Source of the DNA: Hyphomicrobiales bacterium
GTDB lineage: Bacteria; Pseudomonadota; Alphaproteobacteria; Rhizobiales; Rhizobiaceae
Direction of reading: 5' to 3'
DNA: 64,000 bases
NCBI GenBank assembly: GCA_900473175.1
Contig: UCKM01000005.1
Span: forward strand, 217,997 to 281,996
Numbering within the stretch: position 1 is the stretch's first letter; each line of letters opens with the position of its first letter. The translations under genes were made by a program, and so were the position numbers. Below, piece by piece: positions 38,981 through 46,053 of this stretch. Under the pieces are notes generated by a model. The model was not told the origin of the DNA and searched no databases. It saw nothing but the letters and a program-made list of their open reading frames with translations.

Positions 38981-40102
38981 TTAGAAGTTGCGCTGGAAGC
39001 GGACCATGCCACCGAACGCGTCATCGCTGCCGCCACGTGCTTCCGACAGGTCTGCACGAGCGCCGTCGAACTTGGTGTAGTTTATTTCCGGCGTTATGAC
39101 GAAACCAGGAACCAGCTGATAGGCTACGTTAAGAGCGAAAGCATAGGTGCCTTCTTCTTCGTATGCGCCCTGGCCGTTAAGAGTTGCCTTGTCGGTAAGC
39201 TTCGCGGAGAAACCTGCCCAGGCAGCCCAATCGCCTTCCCATTCGCCGAACCAGTTACGGTTTGCAGGATTGCGAATTGCGCCGGTGACCGGGTTTACCA
39301 CCGGCGACTCATAATCGGACTGGTAGCCGCCCATTGCGAACAATGAGAACGAGTCGGTGACTTTCACGTCCAAACGCAACTTTGCAGCAACATCTTCAAC
39401 GTTGGAGTCATAACCAACAACGCCCGAGATACCGCCCCAGCTCTGTTCCCACTTCGCACCAGCAAGGACGTGCGGCATGTAGTCTTCGATAACGTAATTG
39501 CCGCCGAATACGGTTTCGCCATCCTGGCCCTGTTCCGCTGCAACAATGGCCGAGAAGCCATTGCCGCCCTTGAAGGTGTAGCTAACCTGGTTGGTCGTGC
39601 CCGACTGGTAGTTGATCACGTCGTCGTTGATGATCTTACCGGCATAATTGGTCCACGAACCGAAGATTTCGTCGGCAACACCGATGCGGAAGCCGCCGAG
39701 TTCGATGAATGCCTGCGGTAGCGAAGCTCCATTGTCGCTGCCGTTGGTGAACTGGAAACGGCTCTGGATGTAGGAACGCAGAGTACCGAGTTCAGTCTCC
39801 GAACGGGCGTCGAAGCGAACTTCAGCGCGTGTACGCTTGTACCAGGTCTCGTTGCCCTTGGCCCCGACGTTCCCACCCTTGTAGACGTCGTCGCCGCCCT
39901 TGGCATCATAGCGAACGTATCCGCTGATTTTCAGGCAAGTCTCTGTCCCCGGAATATAGAAGAAGCCAGCGCCGTATGCGTCACAAACGCGAACGTATTC
40001 GACGGGCTCTGGTTCGGCAACGACGACTGCATCAGCAGCGCGCGCACCGGTTACTGCGACGAGAGCCGCAGCGGAGCCGAGTAGAAGGCTCTTAATGTTC
40101 AT
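38981..40102 (-). CDS. Porin (Porin_2 family, Omp2-like)
   Basis: The 373-residue outer-membrane protein has a signal peptide (LLLGSAAALVAVTGARA) and the Porin_2 start VEYVRVCDAYGAGFFYIPGT followed by TCLKISGYVRYDAKGG. It ends with the Phe of GGMVRFQRNF. This family makes the general trimeric porins of Brucella, Rhizobium and relatives. A GGAGAAA site precedes the ATG, and the 270-bp upstream region is AT-rich, fitting a strong promoter. It lies between two copies of the tRNA-Cys 3' end. Confidence 0.93.
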   Translation of the reverse strand: MNIKSLLLGSAAALVAVTGARAADAVVVAEPEPVEYVRVCDAYGAGFFYIPGTETCLKISGYVRYDAKGGDDVYKGGNVGAKGNETWYKRTRAEVRFDARSETELGTLRSYIQSRFQFTNGSDNGASLPQAFIELGGFRIGVADEIFGSWTNYAGKIINDDVINYQSGTTNQVSYTFKGGNGFSAIVAAEQGQDGETVFGGNYVIEDYMPHVLAGAKWEQSWGGISGVVGYDSNVEDVAAKLRLDVKVTDSFSLFAMGGYQSDYESPVVNPVTGAIRNPANRNWFGEWEGDWAAWAGFSAKLTDKATLNGQGAYEEEGTYAFALNVAYQLVPGFVITPEINYTKFDGARADLSEARGGSDDAFGGMVRFQRNF

Positions 40103-40376
40103 TTAGTTTCTCCATGAAGGTAAGTAGTGACGACAGCGTCTTTACGTGCAATCACAAAAGAGTCAAAGCATAAATCAAATTAAAATCAACCTATGGTTGA
40201 ACATTCACAAGATAGTGACAATTTAATCACATCTAAGCAAACTATAACTCGGCAAAATAAGTCGTATTATACTGTGTATTGTTTAGAAATACGTCAAACT
40301 TATCATCTAACATTTATATGTAACAGAAATATGTGGATTTTATTACATTTATGGGTATTCAAGGGCGCTACCCCAA

Positions 40377-40652
40377 CTATAAAAGACCACTCGGCCCATA
40401 ATACGGGATCCCCGTCAGCCCAACGTCTTTTGATCCACACTTCGCGCATCGGAGCTTCGGCACCAGGTCGTTATGCATGGCCCCATGGTCCCTGCCGAGT
40501 TTTGCAGCCAGCTCCTCTAAGTCGAACTCCTGACCATGGTGGCAACCCTTGGCGAAGCAATAGGCCCAGAGGGAATAGCGATTATCGATCAGGGCACCGA
40601 TCGTCCCCGTATCTCCGAGAACGTCACTCGATTGGGGTGAAATCGGGAACAT
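40377..40652 (-). CDS. Small Cys-rich (zinc-ribbon-like) protein of unknown function
   Basis: A 91-residue frame starts at ATG 40652 after AAGGTG. It contains YSLWAYCFAKGCHH and a C-terminal LRCAKCGSKDVGL; the CxxC pair suggests a zinc ribbon with the upstream Cys/His. I recall similar short proteins in many Rhizobiales genomes, without a function. The frame can be extended to 40721 but without a better start. It sits just outside the left end of the 40.7-45.2 kb island. Confidence 0.55.
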   Translation of the reverse strand: MFPISPQSSDVLGDTGTIGALIDNRYSLWAYCFAKGCHHGQEFDLEELAAKLGRDHGAMHNDLVPKLRCAKCGSKDVGLTGIPYYGPSGLL

Positions 40653-40745
40653 ACTGCCACACCTTGAAGGTGGGGTGGTGTCCCAAGCTGCCACACCTGA
40701 GAAAAAAGTAAGCAATATCAAATAATTGGAGTGGTGCTGTGTGAC

Positions 40746-40767
40746 GTTGGAGGCCTCGCCCGGAATC
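40746..40767. repeat. Left attachment-site repeat
   Basis: The 22 bases GTTGGAGGCCTCGCCCGGA plus ATC are identical to 45170-45191, which form the tRNA-Cys 3' end. Identity stops on both sides, which defines the repeat. Confidence 0.85.
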
Positions 40768-40802
40768 CATTAATTTAATATTTTCAATGATTTACAGCGT
40801 GA

Positions 40803-40869
40803 GTGAGGGACAAGAAAAGACTATAGGGGACTAGGGACATCAGTTTTGAGGTTTTCGAAGTGAGGGACA
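40803..40869. repeat. Left-end arm-type repeats
   Basis: GTGAGGGACA occurs at 40803-40812 and 40860-40869, with a partial AGGGACA at 40833-40839. The same decamer in inverted orientation is present three times near the island's right end. Confidence 0.65.
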
Positions 40870-41144
40870 GATAACTTCGTTTCTTAACAAAGAGGGCTCC
40901 GATCTTGCTTGCTGGTTTCCCTAGCATGGCAAGAGATTGCCAAATAATCAGCCGCAACGATAACTACGATCATGACAAATGCGTCGAACTACCGCTGAGT
41001 AGCTCGACTGGCTTGCTTGGTCCTACTTCCTGCTTGCCGCAATCGGTTAGTGATTTGAGCGCATAAGATTAAGCATTACACCGCAAACTTATAGCTTTCT
41101 TCCACACAATTTGCCTGTATGCCAGCGGCAGAACCCGTCAGGAC
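40870..41144. other. Leader region of the island operon
   Basis: About 275 AT-rich bases without a supported gene precede the thymidylate-synthase-like start. A 12-bp perfect palindrome, AGGACATGTCCT (41140-41151), is centred on that start codon and could serve as an operator or RNA element. Confidence 0.4.
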
Positions 41145-42227
41145 ATGTCCTCAACGGGAAGAGCTTATTCGGGGGTTGGGAGAATGGTGTTTTACGCTAG
41201 GGCAAACAGCCTCGACGATCTAATGCGCGCTGTTTTCAAGCGGCTGCTCTCCCCACGATCGGGTAATTTCAAGGTATCCTCGCGAAAGGGAAACAGTACA
41301 GAGATTTTCGGCGCCTTGCTCGAACTGACTGATCCACGTGCACGACTCGGCAGATCAATGGGTCGGGCTCGCGTTTTCAGCCCACTCGGGGAACTCATTT
41401 GGTATCTCTCGGCCAGCAATTCCCTTGAATTTATCCGATATTATATTCGCGACTATTACAAGTTTTCTGACGACGGTACGACTCTCAATGGCGCATACGG
41501 CCCTCGCCTTTTCCACGCCGACCGTGCGCAAGGAGAGGACTTTCCGAGAGACCAGTGGCAGCGGACGATGGATACGCTTAGGCGGAGGAATGGAACGCGA
41601 AATGCGGTGATCCAAATCTTCTCGAATGAAGATGCCGCCAGTGATACCAAGGACAAACCTTGCACGTGCACCCTACAGTTTGCCGTGAGAAACAAGAAGG
41701 TTTACCTGCACGTCCATATGCGGTCAAACGATGCGCTTCTTGGTCTACCCCATGATATTTTTTCGTTCACGATGCTTCAAGAAATTGCTGCACGAGAGCT
41801 TGGGTTCGGCATTGGGACGTACATTCATTCTGTGGCAAGTCTGCACCTGTACGACGACACTGAATGCCTCGATTCAAAAACGATGGCTGAGCACTATTTG
41901 AATGAAGACTTGCATGACATTGTTCCCATGTTGCCGATGCCGGAGGGAAATCCTTGGCCTTCAATTCGCAAGGTTATTGAAGCGGAAAATCAGATTCGAA
42001 TCGGCAACGATGATTATCCAATCGACAGTAGATTGGACCCTTATTGGGCGGACTTAACTCGGCTCGTCAAAGCCTACTCAATCGATAAGGCAGGTCTGCC
42101 CCAAGCCAAATTGGAGGAATTGCTTGCTGATATGGCCTGGTCCGGTTACCGCCTGTACATTCTGGATCGAATCGCCAAGAAGACTAATTCAAGTAAAGAT
42201 ACCGGCGATCTGTTTGAGGGGGTATGA
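41145..42227 (+). CDS. Thymidylate synthase-like enzyme, probably dCMP-specific (hydroxy)methyltransferase
   Basis: The 360-residue protein has the thymidylate synthase fold. Residues matching the ThyA active site are Glu83 (GELIWYL), Tyr118 (GAYGPRLF), the nucleophile Cys173 (KPCTCTLQF), Arg193-Ser194 and Asp196 (MRSNDALLGL), and His234 and Tyr236 (LHLY). The residue equivalent to E. coli Asn177 is Asp204 (LGLPHDIFSF). In phage T4 dCMP hydroxymethylase and engineered synthases, Asp at this site favours cytosine nucleotides, so I predict dCMP rather than dUMP as substrate. The sequence is far from housekeeping ThyA. The stop overlaps the next gene by 4 bp. The start at 41145 has only a weak AGGA site; ATG 41181 is an alternative. 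Confidence 0.85.
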   Translation: MSSTGRAYSGVGRMVFYARANSLDDLMRAVFKRLLSPRSGNFKVSSRKGNSTEIFGALLELTDPRARLGRSMGRARVFSPLGELIWYLSASNSLEFIRYYIRDYYKFSDDGTTLNGAYGPRLFHADRAQGEDFPRDQWQRTMDTLRRRNGTRNAVIQIFSNEDAASDTKDKPCTCTLQFAVRNKKVYLHVHMRSNDALLGLPHDIFSFTMLQEIAARELGFGIGTYIHSVASLHLYDDTECLDSKTMAEHYLNEDLHDIVPMLPMPEGNPWPSIRKVIEAENQIRIGNDDYPIDSRLDPYWADLTRLVKAYSIDKAGLPQAKLEELLADMAWSGYRLYILDRIAKKTNSSKDTGDLFEGV

Positions 42228-43162
42228 TGCCAATCGGAATACACAAGGATCGCGCTAGTGAGATTGCTGCTTCGATAACAAGGTACGAGGAGAACAACGG
42301 TGTTCTCAAAGGATTAATAAGCCCTGTTTGGCGGGATACCTTGATACAACAGATCATCTCGAGCCTGCGTCGTATATCCTACGTACATACCATCCGTGAT
42401 CGGGACGTGTCAGCAAGCAGATTGGATCCTCATGACCCGTCGTTCGATCCTCTCAGAGGTGCCTCCTTACTAAATCGGCGGGGAGAGCTCGACGAGGCGG
42501 TATGGCTCACATTCATCGCCACCCACTTCGGAAAACACAAAGACGACGGCTGGAAACTAGCAGCGAACGTAATGGGTTCTTTCGGATCAGGCCAGATATG
42601 GACAGCAAGGGCGTATAAACAAGCGCCAGACCAATTCCTCGCAATGCTTACCAGTCAGCGGAATGCACTATCGGACATGCGGCAGTCCGGTCGGTATTCC
42701 AATCATCGGCAGTATCAGAGTAAAGCGCCGGAAAGCATCGCGCGAAGTTTCGCCTCGTTTTATCAGTGGGAGTTTTCTGCAGGCACCTTCCAGCAGCTTG
42801 TGAGAAGAATCCACGAGGCGCGCGGCCAGAATCCAATTGAGGGTTTCGATGCGCTCTATAAATCGTTGGACGAAGTTTCAGGTTTGGGGCGCCTTGGAAA
42901 GTTCGATTTTCTTACAATGCTCGGAAAGCTGCAGATAGCGCCGATTGAAGCTGGCAGCACGTATCTGGTGGGATCGACGGGCCCGCTGGCTGGCGCCAAG
43001 CTACTCTTTTTCGGCGAACGAGATTTTGCAATCTCCGCACAGACACTTCAGGTAAAATTAGATCACCTTGACGAATACCTTGAAGTAGGAAAGCAAGTTA
43101 TCGAAGACAGCATATGTAATTGGCAGAAGCGACCCGACAGATACGAATACTTTCGGGGTTAG
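42224..43162 (+). CDS. Alpha-glutamyl/putrescinyl thymine pyrophosphorylase-like protein (clade 3)
   Basis: The 312-residue protein matches, by recalled motifs, the aGPT-PPlase clade 3 family, a predicted DNA-glycosylase-fold group. Blocks are RRISYVHTIRDRDVSASRLD (about 49-68), DEAVWLTFIATHFGKHKDDG (about 90-109), SNHRQYQSK (about 159), LGKFDFLTMLGKL (about 224) and TYLVGSTGPLAGAKLLFF (about 246). Founding members were linked to base hypermodification in phages, and bacterial ones are reported beside thymidylate-synthase-like genes, as here. It shares an ATGA overlap with that gene, so the two products are probably made together. Substrate and direction (installing or excising a modified base) are unknown. 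Its stop overlaps the convergent ImmA/IrrE gene by 4 bp. Confidence 0.75.
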   Translation: MMPIGIHKDRASEIAASITRYEENNGVLKGLISPVWRDTLIQQIISSLRRISYVHTIRDRDVSASRLDPHDPSFDPLRGASLLNRRGELDEAVWLTFIATHFGKHKDDGWKLAANVMGSFGSGQIWTARAYKQAPDQFLAMLTSQRNALSDMRQSGRYSNHRQYQSKAPESIARSFASFYQWEFSAGTFQQLVRRIHEARGQNPIEGFDALYKSLDEVSGLGRLGKFDFLTMLGKLQIAPIEAGSTYLVGSTGPLAGAKLLFFGERDFAISAQTLQVKLDHLDEYLEVGKQVIEDSICNWQKRPDRYEYFRG

Positions 43163-44268
43163 GTACGCAATACAGGAAGGTAAGAATCATTCTCCCATCG
43201 GTATCGCCGCTTGAGGAACGACAGTTTGCCATGCGCGAGAGTTCCGGCGTTTTCAAGTTGCCCCACAACGATACCAGGTGTGACATCGGCCTCTCGTGCA
43301 GCGGAGATAATAGCCGCGCGATTGGGACGACCCGCCATCAATCGTGCCCGGATATCGGAAGTTACGAGCGCCTCTTGGGCGAACGCGTCAGCTTCAGCTT
43401 CTTGCTCTCCCTGGTCGACAGCCAGCGTACCGGAATTTTCCCCATCGATATGGCTGTTCCCGTGTAAAAGTACATGTCCTACCTCATGGAAGAAAGTGAA
43501 CCAAAAGTGATCCTCCGAGAGGTGACGAAAACTTAAATGAATGACAGGATTACCATTCCGGTTGACCCACGATGCACCGCTGGCGCGGCAGCCTTCAGGC
43601 GCACGAGCGGTGGTAACTGCAACACCCACAGAACTACACGCAGTCTGGATACGGGAGATAAAGCTTTTTGGATGCTTGAATGCAGATAACTTTTTCAGAC
43701 TTGGCAGAAGGGTTCTGAAACTTTTGCAGCTATATTTCTCAAGACGCAATTCGTCGGCCTTTTTTTCTCCCACACGCAGCCAGACAAGCGTTGCCATACC
43801 GTCAGCAGGATAAGCCAACGATGTCCGGAAGGCGACCTCGCCGACGCCGGTTGAATACCGAATGCCCCACTCTTGAAGGTTGGCGCAATCAAAGAAGCCA
43901 AGCAGGTCCGCCCGCAACGAATCTCCCCTCGCCGTCTGCGATAACCATCCAAGGCGTTTCATACTCCTAACAGGCATTGTTGTAGCCCAAGAGTCTTCAT
44001 CATCCGGTCCCGAAGTACCGAGGCGCGCGAGTTCTCGAACATAACTCTTATCTCGGGCAAACCAGAACCTGGAAGATGAGCCGAGATGTTCCGAAAGCGC
44101 TTCAGCGATTTCTAATGTGATTCGCACGTGCCCGCCGATCAGAGCGTCGAATCGTTCCAAAGAAAGGTTCAAGGCCTCAGCCAACTCATCGCGCGGAATT
44201 TCCCGAAGCATCATGAGTCGCTGGATGGTTTCACCGGGCGCTGAAGCCCAATTTGGGTCTGCTTTCAT
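43159..44268 (-). CDS. XRE-family HTH protein with ImmA/IrrE metallopeptidase domain
   Basis: The 369-residue protein joins an N-terminal XRE/HigA-like helix-turn-helix (about residues 10-70, ETIQRLMMLREIPRDELAEA) to a C-terminal ImmA/IrrE zinc peptidase (about 200-340). The zinc motif is intact at FFHEVGHVLLHG (His261, Glu262, His265), with the helper Glu in EAEADAFAQEAL. Such proteins usually sense a signal and cleave a repressor or toxin. The ATG at 44268 overlaps the stop of the upstream small gene by 4 bp (ATGA), which fixes the start. It converges on the aGPT-PPlase-like gene with a 4-bp overlap, leaving no room for a terminator between them. Confidence 0.88.
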   Translation of the reverse strand: MKADPNWASAPGETIQRLMMLREIPRDELAEALNLSLERFDALIGGHVRITLEIAEALSEHLGSSSRFWFARDKSYVRELARLGTSGPDDEDSWATTMPVRSMKRLGWLSQTARGDSLRADLLGFFDCANLQEWGIRYSTGVGEVAFRTSLAYPADGMATLVWLRVGEKKADELRLEKYSCKSFRTLLPSLKKLSAFKHPKSFISRIQTACSSVGVAVTTARAPEGCRASGASWVNRNGNPVIHLSFRHLSEDHFWFTFFHEVGHVLLHGNSHIDGENSGTLAVDQGEQEAEADAFAQEALVTSDIRARLMAGRPNRAAIISAAREADVTPGIVVGQLENAGTLAHGKLSFLKRRYRWENDSYLPVLRT

Positions 44269-44627
44269 ATCGCAACAATCCCATTTCTGTAAATATGAAC
44301 AAGCTTGACGCGGTAGGCCTGACGCCATTGGTCGTTGGCCGTGACACCCCTCCCAACAGGCTCCACTTCGAGCATAGCATTTGATTCAATAACGAATCTA
44401 AGTTTAACGGAATTCCCATCCTGAAAGATTTCCGGGACATCTGTGAGCTCGCCCAAGAACGTTGCTTCCCTCATATCTGCAACAAAACTTCGAAAGCTCT
44501 GGGCCAAGTCAACCCCGAGATTCTCGGTGGCCACCTTTTGATCCATCGTAACTTCGCGCATCCGGTTCGAGTGATATGTAAATTCCACAGTGACTTGCCC
44601 GGCAACTACCCATTGTAATGACAGCAT
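44265..44627 (-). CDS. Small protein of unknown function, coupled to the ImmA/IrrE gene
   Basis: No family is recognised in this 120-residue protein. It is predicted to be mixed alpha/beta, with an acidic middle and LRFVIESNAMLEVEPVGRGV and YRVKLVHIYRNGIV as beta-like segments. It overlaps the XRE-ImmA/IrrE gene by 4 bp and must be cotranslated, as toxin, antitoxin or protease-substrate partners often are. The first ATG at 44627 follows TGAAAGG with too little spacing, so the true start may be a GTG about 14 codons in or the ATG at residue 23 or 28. Confidence 0.6.
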   Translation of the reverse strand: MLSLQWVVAGQVTVEFTYHSNRMREVTMDQKVATENLGVDLAQSFRSFVADMREATFLGELTDVPEIFQDGNSVKLRFVIESNAMLEVEPVGRGVTANDQWRQAYRVKLVHIYRNGIVAI

Positions 44628-45076
44628 CCTTTCAGGGCACGATCAGACATCAATTTGTCGGCCGCTAAGGGCGAATCAGGATATTTTTATCACTATACAA
44701 AATAGTTCATACCGTGTGTCCTCAAAGGAGGATCAAACTTGATTTGTTTTCAAAGGACAATTTTAGCCGTCACACCATGGAGTTCCAAACTGGGATCCCA
44801 CCCCCTTGCCAACGATTGGTAGAACTAATTCCATGTTCTGGGACGAAAAAAGCGCACTCATTTGAGGCTTGAATTGGCAGTGCGTGTGAAAATTGCTATA
44901 TAAATCAATGCTAGCCGCGCATCTTGAGACACAACGCCGAAAGGCCGCGCAACTACCCTTAATGATCGGCTTGGTAAGCGTGATGCGAGGGCGGCGTGAC
45001 GCAATTACAGTATGAGACTGACAAGATCGGGCGTAGATCAACTCCTATGGAGGCTCAAAGGGCTGTAGTTCCCGCG
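44628..45076. other. Island right-hand non-coding region
   Basis: About 450 AT-rich bases without a supported gene. It holds the promoter of the small-protein/XRE-ImmA operon. A short inverted repeat, ACTAT-N5-ATAGT (44692-44706), lies about 70 bp before the first ATG and could be an operator for the XRE protein. One open frame on the minus strand (44763-45041) shows no protein-like pattern. Confidence 0.45.
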
Positions 45077-45119
45077 TGTCCCTCACCCTGTCCCTCACAT
45101 ACCGTCTATTGTCCCTCAC
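45077..45119. repeat. Right-end arm-type repeats
   Basis: TGTCCCTCAC occurs three times: 45077-45086, 45089-45098 and 45110-45119. It is the exact complement of the decamer at the left end of the island. Confidence 0.7.
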
Positions 45120-45169
45120 TTTGATAAAAGTGTTAGTTAAATCAGATGGTTACGTGGAGTGGATTTGAA

Positions 45170-45191
45170 GTTGGAGGCCTCGCCCGGAATC
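45170..45191. repeat. Right attachment-site repeat within the tRNA-Cys gene
   Basis: These 22 bases are identical to 40746-40767 and cover the CCA end, the 3' acceptor strand and part of the T arm of tRNA-Cys. Confidence 0.85.
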
Positions 45192-45245
45192 GAACCGGGA
45201 TACAAGGATTTGCAGTCCTCTGCGTAACCACTCCGCCACGAGGCC
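45172..45245 (-). tRNA. tRNA-Cys (GCA)
   Basis: The cloverleaf is complete over 74 nt including an encoded CCA. The acceptor stem is GGCCTCG with CGAGGCC, the anticodon loop is CTGCAAA (anticodon GCA) and the T loop is TTCGATT. It is the integration site of the adjacent island, which restores the 3' end on integration. Confidence 0.95.
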
Positions 45246-45408
45246 TCACGTCGCGAGGCTATCAAGAATAACCTGCTCATTCACGGCTTGGTTCAATATG
45301 GAAGGGCGGATGGCTAGTCAAGCGGTTCCGCGCGAAATCCTTAGCTCATTATGAACTGCGGGTGGGGTTATTGTGGAGCAACTTCAAAGAACCACGTAGA
45401 GATTGCGC

Positions 45409-45732
45409 TCAGTCCCCATCTTTGTTCGACCGGCTACCCTTCCAGCGGCGACCGAGCTTCACCTCGATTTGCCGCCGCTTGCGCCGAACCAGGGACGAGT
45501 CGTGCGACAGGACCACAAGCCCAAGCGGAACCATCCAGAAGCCGAGGATCGGCAAAAATCCAAGTGTACCGCCGGCAACCAGCAGGCCACCCAGCGTGCG
45601 ACGCATTGCCACCGATTGTGGTATGGGAACATTCCGGCCGAAGATGCGCATGTGCCGGCGCATTCTGTGCGCGTGGTGCGGACTATGGGCCGTCTCAGCA
45701 GGTTTTTCCGCATTTTCCGGATCGTCAGGCAA
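45409..45732 (-). CDS. Small membrane protein of unknown function
   Basis: The 107-residue frame has one or two closely spaced hydrophobic segments (TLGGLLVAGGTLGFLPILGF and then WMVPLGLVVLSHD), followed by a very basic tail (RRKRRQIEVKLGRRW). The N-terminal 30 residues are His-rich and weakly conserved in pattern. The start is TTG at 45732 after GAGAAG; ATGs at residues 24 and 28 lack good ribosome sites. Similar short proteins occur in Rhizobiales, with no function known to me. Confidence 0.6.
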   Translation of the reverse strand: MPDDPENAEKPAETAHSPHHAHRMRRHMRIFGRNVPIPQSVAMRRTLGGLLVAGGTLGFLPILGFWMVPLGLVVLSHDSSLVRRKRRQIEVKLGRRWKGSRSNKDGD

Positions 45733-45897
45733 AAATCTTCTCTTTCAGTTGCAACGCGCCATCAGACCCGATGTAGGAAGCCTGCCACGCTGTGTCATCA
45801 TTCTGTTATGCACATTCGTCGAAAAAAAATGAAATGGTCCTTTGCAAAAGCGAAACCCTTTTGCTATAGGCCACTTCGCGAATGACTGAGTAGCTAT

Positions 45898-45972
45898 TCC
45901 CCGGTAGCTCAGTGGTAGAGCAACCGGCTGTTAACCGGTTGGTCGCTGGTTCGAATCCGGCCCGGGGAGCCA
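45898..45972 (+). tRNA. tRNA-Asn (GTT)
   Basis: The 75-nt cloverleaf includes an encoded CCA. The acceptor stem is TCCCCGG with CCGGGGA, the anticodon loop is CTGTTAA (anticodon GTT) and the T loop is TTCGAAT. Confidence 0.96.
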
Positions 45973-46053
45973 GTCATCCGCGAAACGCCCTTATTGTATT
46001 GATATTATTTGGCTAGTGGCTCTCGCTGGTCCTGGCTAAGGACCAGTCGTCGC

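Larger units (their letters stand above)
38619..40764. mobile_element. Possible second tRNA-Cys insertion carrying a porin
   Basis: The segment is bounded by copies of the tRNA-Cys 3' end at 38619 and 40746. Inside lie a porin gene and a small Cys-rich protein. A 9- to 10-base motif, CCACACCT with flanking bases, occurs near the left end (38724) and twice near the right end (40655, 40689), in the same orientation, as arm sites might. No recombinase gene is present. It may instead be a core region that became trapped between attachment-site copies. Confidence 0.35.
40746..45191. mobile_element. tRNA-Cys-integrated genomic island with nucleotide/base-modification cargo
   Basis: A segment of about 4.4 kb is bounded by 22-bp direct repeats of the tRNA-Cys 3' end. 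Clustered decamers inside both ends (GTGAGGGACA twice on the left, TGTCCCTCAC three times on the right) look like integrase arm sites. The interior is clearly more AT-rich than the flanks. Cargo: a thymidylate-synthase-like enzyme, an aGPT-pyrophosphorylase-like protein, a small protein and an XRE-ImmA/IrrE protein. No integrase gene is present, so it must be fixed or mobilised in trans. Confidence 0.75.

Noticed and set aside
38715..40385. Shared AAGGGCGCTACC string near 38717 and 40366 as an insertion-sequence end pair
   Set aside because: The match is short, similarity fades at once, orientation is direct and no transposase lies between.
44763..45041. 92-codon frame on the minus strand in the island's right-hand region
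   Set aside because: No ribosome site, no protein-like pattern, and unusual Cys/Arg/Ser content; probably non-coding.
40746..45191. Integrase, transposase or CRISPR array in the island
   Set aside because: All sizeable frames were read; none shows a tyrosine or serine recombinase signature or transposase motif, and there are no regularly spaced repeats.
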